Source of the DNA: an uncultured Lachnospiraceae bacterium
Lineage (GTDB): Bacteria > Bacillota > Clostridia > Lachnospirales > Lachnospiraceae
Assembly (NCBI GenBank): GCA_910577445.1
Contig: CAJTMZ010000039.1
Span: 1 to 31,937, forward strand
Length of the DNA: 31,937 bases
Direction of reading: 5' to 3'
The notes under the pieces are model-generated. The model searched no databases and was not told the DNA's origin. It was given only the letters and a program-made list of their open reading frames with translations. Both the position numbers and the translations under genes were made by a program. This document shows positions 16,820 to 24,225 of the stretch, piece by piece; position 1 is the stretch's first letter; the number at the start of each line of letters is the position of its first letter.

Positions 16820-18124
16820 TTACCGGTTTTGTTTGCCAGTACCCAGCAGATAGTCTATGAACTGCTGGGCGCACCTTCCCGAAAGCCCGCCATGGGCCAG
16901 CTCCCACTTGTTTGCCTCCGCCAAAAGCTCCTCCTCTGGCATCGTGACTTTGTATCTTTGCGCCAGTACCCTTACGATATTCTGAAACTCCTTTTTATCC
17001 GGCGCGGCAAAGAAAATCGTAACGCCGAAGCGGGACACCAGAGAAAGCTTCTCCTGAACCGTATCTCCCGCATGAAGGTCGTCCCTTCTCTCCTCCTTGT
17101 CGGAAAACTTTTCCCTCACCAGATGCCGCCTGTTGGAAGTGGCGTAAATCAGCACGTTCTCCGGCTTTTTCTCAAGCCCGCCCTCAATAACGGCTTTCAA
17201 ATATTTATACTCAATCTCAAAATCCTCAAAGCTCAAATCATCCATGTAAATAATGAATTTGTAATTTCTGTTTTTAATCTGGGTAATCACCTCGTTTAAA
17301 TCCTGAAACTGATGCTTGTACATTTCTATAATACGAAGCCCTTTTTCATAATATTCGTTGGCAATTCCCTTGATGCTGGAGGACTTTCCCGTGCCGGCGT
17401 CCCCGAAAAGCAGACAGTTGTTGGCTTTTCTCCCCTCCACAAAGGCCAGCGTGTTTTCAACCAGCTTTTTCTTTGGAATCTCGTAGCCCACCAAATCGTC
17501 CAGATGAACGTGGGCGATATTCCGAATGGGAACGATTTCCACCCCGCTATCCCCGTGGACTACACGGAAAGCCTTGTGGAGACCGAACTTCCCGACTCCG
17601 TAATCCCTGTAAAACTCCGTCAGGGTATCCTTCATTTCCTCCGGCATGTGGTCTTTCGTGAACTTCACCGCCAGACGGCAGATTCTGTCCCTGATACGGC
17701 TGTTGTACACCTTGCTTTCGCTGTCAGAGCCTTCATAACCGGTAATCAGGTCAAGCGCCTCAAGGTTCAGTGCCCTCGCCATTTCAGAAAAGTCAAAATC
17801 AAAGAACTCCTTGAAAATCACAATATCATGGAGTACCGCCCGGTTAATGGTGCCCCCTACCTCTCCCCTGATTTCACAGGCCCTGCTGTAGCCGTTTTCA
17901 TTGTTCACCAGCAGATTGGAAAGATAACAGTGCCACAGATTCCCGTAGAATCCATGGTTTTCTGCCATCTCAAAAAGCCTGTGCATACAACTGTAACAAA
18001 GAAGCGTTGCCTTCTTTCTCTTTGCTTCCTCCCTGTAATGCGTCATCAGCCACGCCATATCATACAAAAGTTTTCCCTCTTCCCCGGAAAACTCCTTATA
18101 CACAATCAGTTCTTTCTCTCTCAT
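16820..18124 (-). CDS. DUF815-family AAA+ ATP-binding protein
   Basis: 434 residues. The N-terminal half (about 1-200) is helical and unique to the family. The C-terminal half is an AAA+ module with Walker A GDAGTGKSSS (Lys247), Walker B FIIYMDDLSFE, sensor I IYATSNRRHL, and an Arg-rich segment KEERRDDLHAGD. The family has no assigned function. It lies between pheA (81 bases upstream) and ppx (87 bases downstream), all one direction. The start is uncertain: GTG at 18157 and ATG at 18124 are both in frame. The ATG is chosen because the protein then begins MREKELIVYKEF as homologues do, though GGGGAG sits only 2 bases before it. Confidence 0.88.
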   Translation of the reverse strand: MREKELIVYKEFSGEEGKLLYDMAWLMTHYREEAKRKKATLLCYSCMHRLFEMAENHGFYGNLWHCYLSNLLVNNENGYSRACEIRGEVGGTINRAVLHDIVIFKEFFDFDFSEMARALNLEALDLITGYEGSDSESKVYNSRIRDRICRLAVKFTKDHMPEEMKDTLTEFYRDYGVGKFGLHKAFRVVHGDSGVEIVPIRNIAHVHLDDLVGYEIPKKKLVENTLAFVEGRKANNCLLFGDAGTGKSSSIKGIANEYYEKGLRIIEMYKHQFQDLNEVITQIKNRNYKFIIYMDDLSFEDFEIEYKYLKAVIEGGLEKKPENVLIYATSNRRHLVREKFSDKEERRDDLHAGDTVQEKLSLVSRFGVTIFFAAPDKKEFQNIVRVLAQRYKVTMPEEELLAEANKWELAHGGLSGRCAQQFIDYLLGTGKQNR

Positions 18125-18205
18125 CTCTCCCCGTTTCCGTGCGTCTGCTGTCTGCACTCTTCTTTTTATCCGCGCGCAGTTTTATCGCCTGCGCGTCTTC
18201 CGGCA

Positions 18206-19327
18206 TCAATAATTTCCCAGAATCCTCATATTTCTGGCTTCTTCCCGAAGCCCCCGCAGCGCGTTTTTCACCGCGCTGTCCGAGAGATTCCCGTCAAAGT
18301 CAATAAAGAAACGGTATTCCCAGTTCCGCCCCTCTATGGGTCTGCTCTCGATTCTGTTCATATTCAGATTATTATAAATGAAATGGGACAGCATATGATA
18401 GAGGGAACCGCTCTCATGGGGAACCTCAAAACAAATGCTGACTTTTCCGGCGTCTTTCAGAAAGATTTTCTGATTCGTCACGATAATAAATCGTGTGGAA
18501 TTGGTGCTGGACTGGTTGACGCCCTTTTGAAGCACGGAAAGTCCGTAAAGCCCCGCCGCGTATTCGCTGGCAATGGCCGCCTTTGATTTATCCCCATCCT
18601 CCGCCACCTTTCTTGCCGCAAAAGCATTGTTCTGCATACTGATTTGCTGCCAGCTATGACTGTTTAAAAATCTTGCCGACTGCATCAGAGACTGAGGGTG
18701 GGAATAAACCGTTTTGATATCTTCTATTTTCGTTCCCGGCACCGCCATCAAACAGTGTTCGATTTTGATAATCTGCTCGCCTACGATATAATTTTCAAAT
18801 TCCACCAGAAGGTCATAGATTTCACTGACAATCCCCGCCGTGGAGTTTTCAATGGGAAGCACCGCAAAATCCGCGCTGCCCTCGTCAATGGCAATCATGG
18901 CGTCCCGGAAGGTATCCACGTGAAAGCTGTTCACCTTATCCCCGAAATACTGCACCATGGCCGCCTGGGAATAGGCCCCTTCCGCCCCCTGGAACACGAC
19001 TCTGGCTTTTTCGTTAAGCCCGTCCACCCCGATAAAAGGAAGATTTCCCATACTGCCATGCTCTGACAAAAGCCGGTACTGAAGCTTGCGGCTCATGGAC
19101 ATTATCTGTTCAAAGAGCTCCTCGATTCCCCGGCTGTTAAAGTCATTGTGGGTAAGGCTTTTCACCTTGCGCAGTTTTTCTTCCTCCCGCGCCTTGTCAA
19201 AGACCTTTTTTCCGGTTTCTATTTTAAATTCCGCCACCTGACGGCTGATATCCATCCGCTTTTCATATAAATCCACAATTTGTTCGTCGATTTCATCAAT
19301 CTGTCCGCGCAGCTTTAGTAAGTCCAT
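18206..19327 (-). CDS. pheA: Bifunctional chorismate mutase / prephenate dehydratase (P-protein)
   Basis: 373 residues. Converts chorismate to prephenate and then phenylpyruvate for phenylalanine synthesis. Residues 1-90 are an AroQ chorismate mutase (MDLLKLRGQIDEIDEQIVDL, ISRQVAEFK, FEQIMSMSRKLQ). About 110-290 is the dehydratase (FQGAEGAYSQAA, LPIENSTAGIV, NSTRFIIV with the catalytic Thr-Arg-Phe). About 300-373 is an ACT domain (ESRPIEGRNWEYRFFIDF), which normally binds phenylalanine for feedback inhibition. The frame runs to 19438, but GAGGAGAAG precedes ATG 19327 and homologues start there. A TTGCGA-N17-TATGAT promoter is upstream. First gene of the ppx-ppk block. Confidence 0.95.
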   Translation of the reverse strand: MDLLKLRGQIDEIDEQIVDLYEKRMDISRQVAEFKIETGKKVFDKAREEEKLRKVKSLTHNDFNSRGIEELFEQIMSMSRKLQYRLLSEHGSMGNLPFIGVDGLNEKARVVFQGAEGAYSQAAMVQYFGDKVNSFHVDTFRDAMIAIDEGSADFAVLPIENSTAGIVSEIYDLLVEFENYIVGEQIIKIEHCLMAVPGTKIEDIKTVYSHPQSLMQSARFLNSHSWQQISMQNNAFAARKVAEDGDKSKAAIASEYAAGLYGLSVLQKGVNQSSTNSTRFIIVTNQKIFLKDAGKVSICFEVPHESGSLYHMLSHFIYNNLNMNRIESRPIEGRNWEYRFFIDFDGNLSDSAVKNALRGLREEARNMRILGNY

Positions 19328-19409
19328 TCTTCTCCTCTTTTCCCTGTCAAAATCTGAAAACGCCTTCTCCCGCGTTATGACCGTGAACGCTCTGCTGTTT
19401 TCGTTTTTT

Positions 19410-19438
19410 ATCATATAATGAATCGCGCGGATTCGCAA
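19410..19438 (-). promoter_or_regulatory. Promoter of pheA
   Basis: TTGCGA (19433-19438), 17-base spacer, TATGAT (19410-19415). It may drive the whole pheA to HAD block, since no strong terminator was seen between those genes. The leader is about 75 bases, with no visible leader peptide rich in Phe codons. Confidence 0.65.
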
Positions 19439-19501
19439 GTGTCTGACGCTCTTTCTTCAGGAAAAAAGAAAAATAAAAACAATACTTTCGTGCACATATT
19501 G

Positions 19502-19510
19502 TGGTATACT
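19502..19510 (+). promoter_or_regulatory. Extended -10 promoter of the toxin-antitoxin module
   Basis: TGGTATACT has the TG-N-TATACT form of an extended -10 element; no good -35 is seen. It lies 60 bases before the antitoxin start. Confidence 0.5.
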
Positions 19511-19569
19511 GATGATATATCTTTCAGCAATCCAGCTTGGATATTCCAGCGAATTTAGGAGGAAAAATT

Positions 19570-19824
19570 ATGTGCCAGGTTGCAATTAATATACCAAATG
19601 AAGTTCTGTTTGATACAAAGATGAATGAAAAGGAAGCCAATCAGTTTGCACGACGTGCAGTAGCGTTGGGATATTATACGCAAAGCGGAGTGTCTATTGG
19701 ATACTGCGCTCAAATTGCCGGAATGACAAAGGAAGAATTTATAAGATACCTTGGAGAGAATCATGTCTCCATATTCCACTTTGATAACAGAGAAGAATTT
19801 CTGGAGGAATTAAGCAATGCGTAA
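19570..19824 (+). CDS. UPF0175 family antitoxin
   Basis: 84 residues. UPF0175 proteins are small DNA-binding antitoxins paired with DUF3368 PIN-like toxins. Seen here: VAINIPNEVLFDTKMNEKE, then ARRAVALGYYTQSGVSIGYC (helix-turn-helix-like) and AGMTKEEFIRYLGENHVSIF. TTAGGAGGAAAAATT precedes ATG 19570; the frame is open further upstream but without a start of value. It overlaps the toxin gene by 8 bases, indicating coupled translation. More AT-rich than the flanking housekeeping genes, as expected for a mobile accessory module. It appears intact. Confidence 0.85.
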   Translation: MCQVAINIPNEVLFDTKMNEKEANQFARRAVALGYYTQSGVSIGYCAQIAGMTKEEFIRYLGENHVSIFHFDNREEFLEELSNA

Positions 19825-20089
19825 AGTAATTGTCAATTCCACACCGCTAATTATACTTTACAAAATTGGCCATTTAGATATTCTTCAGAAACTATATCAG
19901 GATATTTTTATCCCTACCGCCGTATATCAGGAAGCTACCGGTACATTGGGAATCCTTCTGCGGGCAAAACAACAGGGAATTGTAAACACAGTTTCTCCCT
20001 TACTGTCGGAAATGAAACAGCATGGATTTTATATCGATTCCAGACTGGAATCCCTGGTACTGGAACAGGCTAAAGAACTACTCTGTTAA
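19817..20089 (+). pseudogene. DUF3368 PIN-like toxin with internal in-frame deletion
   Basis: 90 residues, against about 150-160 for DUF3368 toxins. The N-terminus is normal (IVNSTPLIILYKIGHLDILQ, IFIPTAVYQEA). The C-terminus is also normal (TGTLGILLRAKQQGIVNTV, then SPLLSEMKQHGFYIDSRL). The middle block between VYQEA and TGTLG is missing without loss of frame, with the junction at about 19936. In relatives that block holds the LLLDE...R region with conserved acidic residues of the PIN-like active site. The product is therefore probably inactive, though it might still fold partly or bind the antitoxin. Family membership is from memory of conserved blocks; an alignment would confirm the deletion size. 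Confidence 0.75.
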
Positions 20090-20111
20090 AAAAATAACCT
20101 GTCGATTATAA

Positions 20112-20151
20112 ACAGGAAACGTCACAAATATTTCCATGTGACGCTTCCTGT
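20112..20151. terminator. Hairpin between convergent toxin and MFS genes
   Basis: ACAGGAAACGTCAC (20112-20125) pairs with GTGACGCTTCCTGT (20138-20151), 13 of 14 bases. The flanking T tract is poor on the plus strand and displaced on the minus strand, so terminator function is likely but not certain. Confidence 0.55.
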
Positions 20152-20197
20152 AAATTATATATGTATCCGGGAAATATTTTCATTTTAAAAAGTATAC

Positions 20198-21304
20198 TTA
20201 CCAGTAAGTAAAAACGATTCCCGCAAGCGGCGACAATACAATCATTATCATGGAGAATGTAAAGGACTCAATGGAAATAAGCGTCGCCCGCTGCCCGGAG
20301 GGAAACATATCCTGCAAAACAGTATTCGTCCTCACCTGCAGCGCATCATCGCTGAACGCGGCAAGAAACCCGCCCAGCGCCATAATGATATATACGCCCG
20401 AATGCTCTAAAACCACGCCCGTAAGCACAAACAGCGCGGTCGCTGCAAATATGTTCCGATAACGCAGCTTTTTGCATTTCAGAATGATTTTCGCTCCCAT
20501 TACGCCCCCCATTTCCATGAAAAACAGGGCGAATCCAAGAGCCCAGTCCGGCATACCGGCCTTAGGCAGCTTTGCCTGTAAGAAAAACAATAATAAAGTA
20601 TCAACAGCCCCCACCAGTGAATTTGAGAGCATTAAAATAATTGTTTTTCTTTCTCTTCTGATAAATGACAGGCTTTCCGCAAAACATTTCATAAATTCTT
20701 TTCCTATGGAGCCAATCACATCTTTTCCACCAGCTTGTTTATCCTCCCCCGCATATACTTCACGCAGCGAAACCAGCGTCCCAATCTGCACGGCGCACAT
20801 GAGAATATCCGCCCCGTATGCCGCTCTGTGTCCGATAAACAAGGCAAATCCCGCGCACAGAGTCGATATGCCTCCGCAAAAGCGGTGAATAATAAGCTGG
20901 TTTGACGCGTACTTTTCATAGTATGCTTCCTTTCCGACCATTTTCAGGGAATCATAGGCAAGAGCGTCCTCTGAACCTGAGGAAAAATTGTAGCTCATGG
21001 CATAAAAGGCAAAGGCTGCGCTGACCATGAACAGACTGCCGGAAAGTATTATTATGATATTCCCGACTATTTTCATAACGGTGCTTACTATCAGCATGTT
21101 CTTTCTGCCGAACAGGTCGGCGAGAATGCCTGACGGAATCTCAAAAAGCAGGCTTGTTATGTGAAAAACCGTCTCGGCAAAGCCGATTTCTACAAGGCTG
21201 TAACCTCTTGCCGCCAGTATTGCCACCCACGCTCCGGTCAGCGACAGGTTCCAGAGAGCAGAGGATAAGTATAATCGTGATATTTGTTTTTTGATATTTA
21301 ACAT
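20198..21304 (-). CDS. MFS transporter, probably drug efflux, C-terminally short
   Basis: 368 residues of a major facilitator family permease. The cytoplasmic loop between helices 2 and 3 carries the signature as IPSGILADLFGRKNML. Hydrophobic segments continue to about helix 11, and the protein stops at LSPLAGIVFTYW without a twelfth helix. Relatives are about 400 residues, so roughly 30 residues seem lost. AAGGAG with 8-base spacing precedes the ATG, but it lies in a perfect 10-bp inverted repeat that would hide it in the mRNA. The approximately 255-base leader contains a leader ORF and hairpins, an arrangement typical of antibiotic-inducible resistance genes. Substrate unknown. The attenuator-like control suggests a ribosome-targeting compound, which is inference. 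Confidence 0.85.
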   Translation of the reverse strand: MLNIKKQISRLYLSSALWNLSLTGAWVAILAARGYSLVEIGFAETVFHITSLLFEIPSGILADLFGRKNMLIVSTVMKIVGNIIIILSGSLFMVSAAFAFYAMSYNFSSGSEDALAYDSLKMVGKEAYYEKYASNQLIIHRFCGGISTLCAGFALFIGHRAAYGADILMCAVQIGTLVSLREVYAGEDKQAGGKDVIGSIGKEFMKCFAESLSFIRRERKTIILMLSNSLVGAVDTLLLFFLQAKLPKAGMPDWALGFALFFMEMGGVMGAKIILKCKKLRYRNIFAATALFVLTGVVLEHSGVYIIMALGGFLAAFSDDALQVRTNTVLQDMFPSGQRATLISIESFTFSMIMIVLSPLAGIVFTYW

Positions 21305-21311
21305 AATAAAA

Positions 21312-21351
21312 TCTCCTTAACTTTTCGTGTAAACAGTAAATGTTAAGGAGA
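21312..21351 (-). promoter_or_regulatory. Anti-Shine-Dalgarno hairpin in MFS leader
   Basis: In the transcript TCTCCTTAAC (21351-21342) can pair perfectly with GTTAAGGAGA (21321-21312), a 10-bp stem with a 20-base loop. The right arm is the ribosome binding site of the MFS gene, so the stem would block translation until opened, as in ermC-type translational attenuation. Confidence 0.65.
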
Positions 21352-21358
21352 CAGTACG

Positions 21359-21400
21359 CTATTTTATAAGATTCGCCAAAAGAATATCCGCAGACTTCAC
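21359..21400 (-). CDS. Candidate second leader peptide (13 codons)
   Basis: GTG start overlapping the stop of the 45-codon leader ORF (GTGA), reading MKSADILLANLIK then TAG at 21359. A ribosome ending here would sit against the anti-Shine-Dalgarno arm at 21351-21342 and could keep it unpaired. No ribosome binding site of its own is evident, so translation would depend on coupling. Very short; support is positional only. Confidence 0.35.
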   Translation of the reverse strand: MKSADILLANLIK

Positions 21401-21534
21401 AAAATATGCCGACAGACGTTCATGTCTGCCCGGCCTTTCTCTTTACAAATCTTCCTGAAAATGGGCGCACTATCCCCGTGAAAGGGAAAAATGTTACCTT
21501 TTTTCAGTTGAAGATTCGTCATTTTCCAAAACAT
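21397..21534 (-). CDS. Leader peptide ORF upstream of the MFS gene
   Basis: 45 residues, beginning MFWKMTNLQLKKGNIFPFHG and ending MNVCRHIL. GAAAGG lies 9 bases before the ATG, about 27 bases after the predicted transcription start. Its last codons run through a GC-rich hairpin followed by a T-rich tract (21434-21401), so a translating or stalled ribosome would affect that hairpin. I do not recognise the peptide. Role as a sensing leader is inferred from position. Confidence 0.6.
   Translation of the reverse strand: MFWKMTNLQLKKGNIFPFHGDSAPIFRKICKEKGRADMNVCRHIL
21401..21434 (-). terminator. Attenuator-like hairpin in the MFS leader
   Basis: In the transcript GCCGGGCAGAC (21434-21424) pairs with GTCTGTCGGC (21417-21408): ten pairs, one bulged G, one G-U, loop ATGAAC. 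ATATTTT follows at 21407-21401. Stem strength is good; the U tract is moderate. It overlaps the end of the leader ORF. Confidence 0.55.
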
Positions 21535-21567
21535 GTATTTTGCCTTTCAATAATTATTACAGGAACA

Positions 21568-21596
21568 ATTATAAGGATGTTTCTGTGGAAAGTCAA
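21568..21596 (-). promoter_or_regulatory. Strong promoter of the MFS leader transcript
   Basis: TTGACT (21591-21596), 17-base spacer, TATAAT (21568-21573): 11 of 12 consensus bases, among the best promoters in the window. Strong transcription combined with a blocked leader is typical of inducible genes. Confidence 0.85.
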
Positions 21597-21636
21597 GTTT
21601 TTGTGTTGATTTCAAAGCCTGACAGTTTCCTTTCTC

Positions 21637-22545
21637 CTATTCCGCTTTTGAAATATCCGTACCGAAATACTTTTCCGAAAGTTCCGTCAGCTTTCCTTCC
21701 GCCGCAAGTTCCTCAATGGCCTGATTCACAGCCGTCCGCAGAGTTTCCGTCTCCGCCCCCTTGCGAAGCGGAATCGCTACCTGCGTCGCGTCACTTGTCA
21801 GCGTGGCGATTTTGATATCGACGTCAGGATGGGCCTTCATGTAATCGTAATAAGTTACCTCGGCATTGAGGGTTGCGTCAATCCGCCCGGTGAGAAGCAG
21901 CTCGAAGGTCTGGTTCAAATCGTCCACGCCGGTAACCTCCGCTCCATAGCTTTCAGCCAGCTCCGCATAGGTACTGGAAATCGTGTTTGCCGTGTGCTTT
22001 CCGTCCAAATCCTCCAAAGACCCGATTTCCTCGTAGTCTCCTTTTACAATAACCGCAGTCCGGTTATAGGCATAAGGCATACTGAAATCATACTTTTTCT
22101 GTCTTTCCTCCGTGATATCCACGCCGTTTACCATCATATCATAGCGTCCGGCGTCAAGCCCCGCAAGCAGTCCGTCCCACTCACCCTCCACAAAGGATGC
22201 CGTAACGCCCAGTTTTTCCGCAATCAGCTTTGCCACCTCAACGTCGTAGCCTACCAGATTATCCTCCTCGTCATGGTATGTCCAGGGAGCCCATGTTCCC
22301 TCCATGGCAACGATAATTTCACCCTTCTCCTGAATCTGCGCAAGCAAATCTCCGCCTGCCGCCATGCCTTTGTCCCTATCTTCCTCTCCGGCGCTTTCTT
22401 CATTTCCCTCCGCCTGCGAACTTATCCCGCCGGAAGCAGCCCCGTTTCCGGTGCTCTGCGCTTTCCCGCTGTTTCCGCACCCTGTCAGCAAAAGGGCCGT
22501 CAATAAAGTTCCTGCTGCGATAGCTGTCAAATATTTTTTCTTCAT
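21637..22545 (-). CDS. Amino-acid ABC transporter substrate-binding lipoprotein
   Basis: 302 residues. Extracellular solute-binding protein of family 3, tethered to the membrane and delivering a polar amino acid or cystine to the adjacent permease. The signal peptide MKKKYLTAIAAGTLL ends at a lipobox LLTGC with Cys23. A Ser/Gly/Glu-rich linker follows to about residue 60. The binding domain has GEIIVAMEGTWAPWTYHDEE, LVGYDVEVAKLIAEKLGV, WDGLLAGLDAGRYDMM and LTELSEKYFG. Two adjacent ATGs (22548, 22545) follow GGAGG; the second has better spacing. Last gene of the permease-ATPase-binding protein operon. Ligand not determinable. Confidence 0.93.
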   Translation of the reverse strand: MKKKYLTAIAAGTLLTALLLTGCGNSGKAQSTGNGAASGGISSQAEGNEESAGEEDRDKGMAAGGDLLAQIQEKGEIIVAMEGTWAPWTYHDEEDNLVGYDVEVAKLIAEKLGVTASFVEGEWDGLLAGLDAGRYDMMVNGVDITEERQKKYDFSMPYAYNRTAVIVKGDYEEIGSLEDLDGKHTANTISSTYAELAESYGAEVTGVDDLNQTFELLLTGRIDATLNAEVTYYDYMKAHPDVDIKIATLTSDATQVAIPLRKGAETETLRTAVNQAIEELAAEGKLTELSEKYFGTDISKAE

Positions 22546-22601
22546 CATAATCCTCCATGCTGCCAACACCCGCAAATCGGGGCCCCGGCATAAATTTACT
22601 T

Positions 22602-23357
22602 CTAAAATTCCTCTCCGGCCCCGTTTTCTCCGATGGTCTGAAGAAACACTTTTGTTCTCTCTTCCGCCGGATTCGTGAAAAACTCCCTGGAGCTTCCCGC
22701 TTCCACCAATACCCCGTCCTCCATGAACATGACCTTGTTGGACACATTTTTCGCAAAACCCATCTCATGGGTAACCACCAGCATTGTCATGCCCTCGTTT
22801 GCAAGATTGCGCATAACGGAAAGCACTTCCCCGGTAAGTTCCGGATCCAGCGCCGAGGTGGGCTCGTCAAAGTAAATAATCTCCGGCTCCGTGGCAATGG
22901 CCCGGGCAATCGCTACCCTCTGCTGCTGGCCGCCGGAGAGCTGGTCCGGGTAATAATGATAGCGGTCGGACATGCCCACTTTGTCAAGCGCACGTTTGCC
23001 GATTTCCTCCGCTTTTCCTTTCGGCACCTTTCTCGCCACAATCAGGCCTTCCGTCACGTTCTGAAGCGCCGTTTTATTCAAAAACAGGTTATAATTCTGA
23101 AAGACAAAGGCTGTTTTCCGCCGCAGCATGGAAATCTCCTTTTTGGAAACCTTCCCGAACAAAAATTCCTCTCCGTCAAAAATCATGGAGCCTCCGTCGG
23201 CAGTTTCAAGAAAATTCATACAGCGGAGCAGCGTGGTCTTTCCTGAACCGCTGGGGCCTAAAACCGCCACCACATCCCCCTGCTCTACCCGAAAACTCAC
23301 TCCCTTTAAAACCGCAAGCCCGTCAAAAGATTTCCGTATATTTTTTATTTCAAGCAT
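22602..23357 (-). CDS. Amino-acid ABC transporter ATP-binding protein
   Basis: 251 residues, full-length GlnQ-type ATPase energising import. Walker A GPSGSGKTT, Q-loop FVFQNYNLF, signature LSGGQQQR, Walker B IIYFDEPTSALDPE, and switch His in VVTHEMGFA are all present. GGGAGGATTGACGT precedes the ATG, which begins 3 bases after the permease stop, so translation is probably coupled. The binding protein gene follows. Confidence 0.96.
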   Translation of the reverse strand: MLEIKNIRKSFDGLAVLKGVSFRVEQGDVVAVLGPSGSGKTTLLRCMNFLETADGGSMIFDGEEFLFGKVSKKEISMLRRKTAFVFQNYNLFLNKTALQNVTEGLIVARKVPKGKAEEIGKRALDKVGMSDRYHYYPDQLSGGQQQRVAIARAIATEPEIIYFDEPTSALDPELTGEVLSVMRNLANEGMTMLVVTHEMGFAKNVSNKVMFMEDGVLVEAGSSREFFTNPAEERTKVFLQTIGENGAGEEF

Positions 23358-23360
23358 ACG

Positions 23361-24035
23361 TCAATCCTCCCTTTTCTTGTGCGTCGCAAGCTTCTTTTCC
23401 CCGGCTCTCTGCAGTCCCGTGAGCACCGTGGAAAATAAAAGATAAATCAGTCCCACTTCTATGTACAAAACAAGCGGCTCATAGGTTCTGGCCACAATTC
23501 TCTGGGTCACCATAAACATTTCCGTCACCGTGATGTTTGCCGCAAGGGAAGTGTCCTTTACCATCGCTATCAGGGAATTTGACAACGGCGGAAAAGCCGT
23601 GCGCATCGCCTGGGGCAGCACTATCCGGCGCATAATCTGCATATAGGACATTCCCGCGCAGTACCCCGCTTCCATCTGCCCCGTGGGCACCGCTTCAAGC
23701 GCCGCCCGGATGGACTCCGCGCAGTAAGCGCCCTCATTGAGGGAAAATACAAGCACCGCCGCCGGAAAGGGGTCAATCAAAATCCCTATGTTGGGAAGTC
23801 CGTAAAACACCACAAACAGTTGTACCAAAAGCGGCGTTCCCCGGAAAATCCAGATATAAAATCTTGCCAGATGCTTCATCACTCTCACGTTTGCAAACTG
23901 TATCAGCGCCATCACAACGGCAATGACCAGTGCAAGCGAAAAGGCAATCACAGTAAGAGGGATAGTCATGGTTAGGCCCGGCAAAAGAATTTTCCAAAAG
24001 GAATCCGCTAAAAGACTCCACAATTCTTCATTCAT
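23361..24035 (-). CDS. Amino-acid ABC transporter permease
   Basis: 224 residues of a HisM/GlnP-type permease with about five membrane helices. The ATPase contact motif is EAGYCAGMSYMQIMRRIVLPQA; the loop FRGTPLLVQLFVVFYG is also typical. Only one permease is encoded, so the transporter should contain it as a homodimer. AAGGTGA lies about 10 bases before the ATG. First gene of the operon. Confidence 0.95.
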   Translation of the reverse strand: MNEELWSLLADSFWKILLPGLTMTIPLTVIAFSLALVIAVVMALIQFANVRVMKHLARFYIWIFRGTPLLVQLFVVFYGLPNIGILIDPFPAAVLVFSLNEGAYCAESIRAALEAVPTGQMEAGYCAGMSYMQIMRRIVLPQAMRTAFPPLSNSLIAMVKDTSLAANITVTEMFMVTQRIVARTYEPLVLYIEVGLIYLLFSTVLTGLQRAGEKKLATHKKRED

Positions 24036-24096
24036 TTTAATCTGTCACCTTCTTCCCTGCTTTTTGTTTCACTGATTCTCAGAGACTGCTTTCTAT

Positions 24097-24102
24097 ATTA
24101 TA
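24097..24102 (-). promoter_or_regulatory. Possible -10 element of the amino-acid ABC operon
   Basis: Perfect TATAAT 61 bases before the permease start. The -35 position (CGGAAC) matches poorly, so the operon may need an activator or the call may be wrong. Confidence 0.4.
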
Positions 24103-24177
24103 TGGCAGAACTGATATTCGTTCCGTTTATATTAGCAAACATAAAGATAAATGGCAACTGTTTCTTTCGTGAAAATG

Positions 24178-24195
24178 GGAGGGCAAAAGCCCCCC
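24178..24195 (-). terminator. Terminator of the AAA/nuclease-like gene
   Basis: Minus strand GGGGGGC, loop TTTT, GCCCTCC (one G-T pair), then CATTTTC. It lies 30 bases after the stop at 24226 and separates it from the ABC operon. Confidence 0.6.
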
Positions 24196-24225
24196 TCACT
24201 TGTCCTTTCCCGTTTATCCTTCTTT

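Noticed and set aside
17312..18586. 424-codon plus-strand open frame opposite the DUF815 gene and the end of pheA
   Set aside because: Spans two confident genes antisense, no family resemblance; a shadow of codon bias.
19328..19409. Leader peptide or T-box for pheA
   Set aside because: Leader is short, shows no Phe-rich frame and no T-box features.
24036..24225. Riboswitch in front of the amino-acid ABC operon
   Set aside because: Leader after the -10 is under 60 bases and no known fold was recognised.
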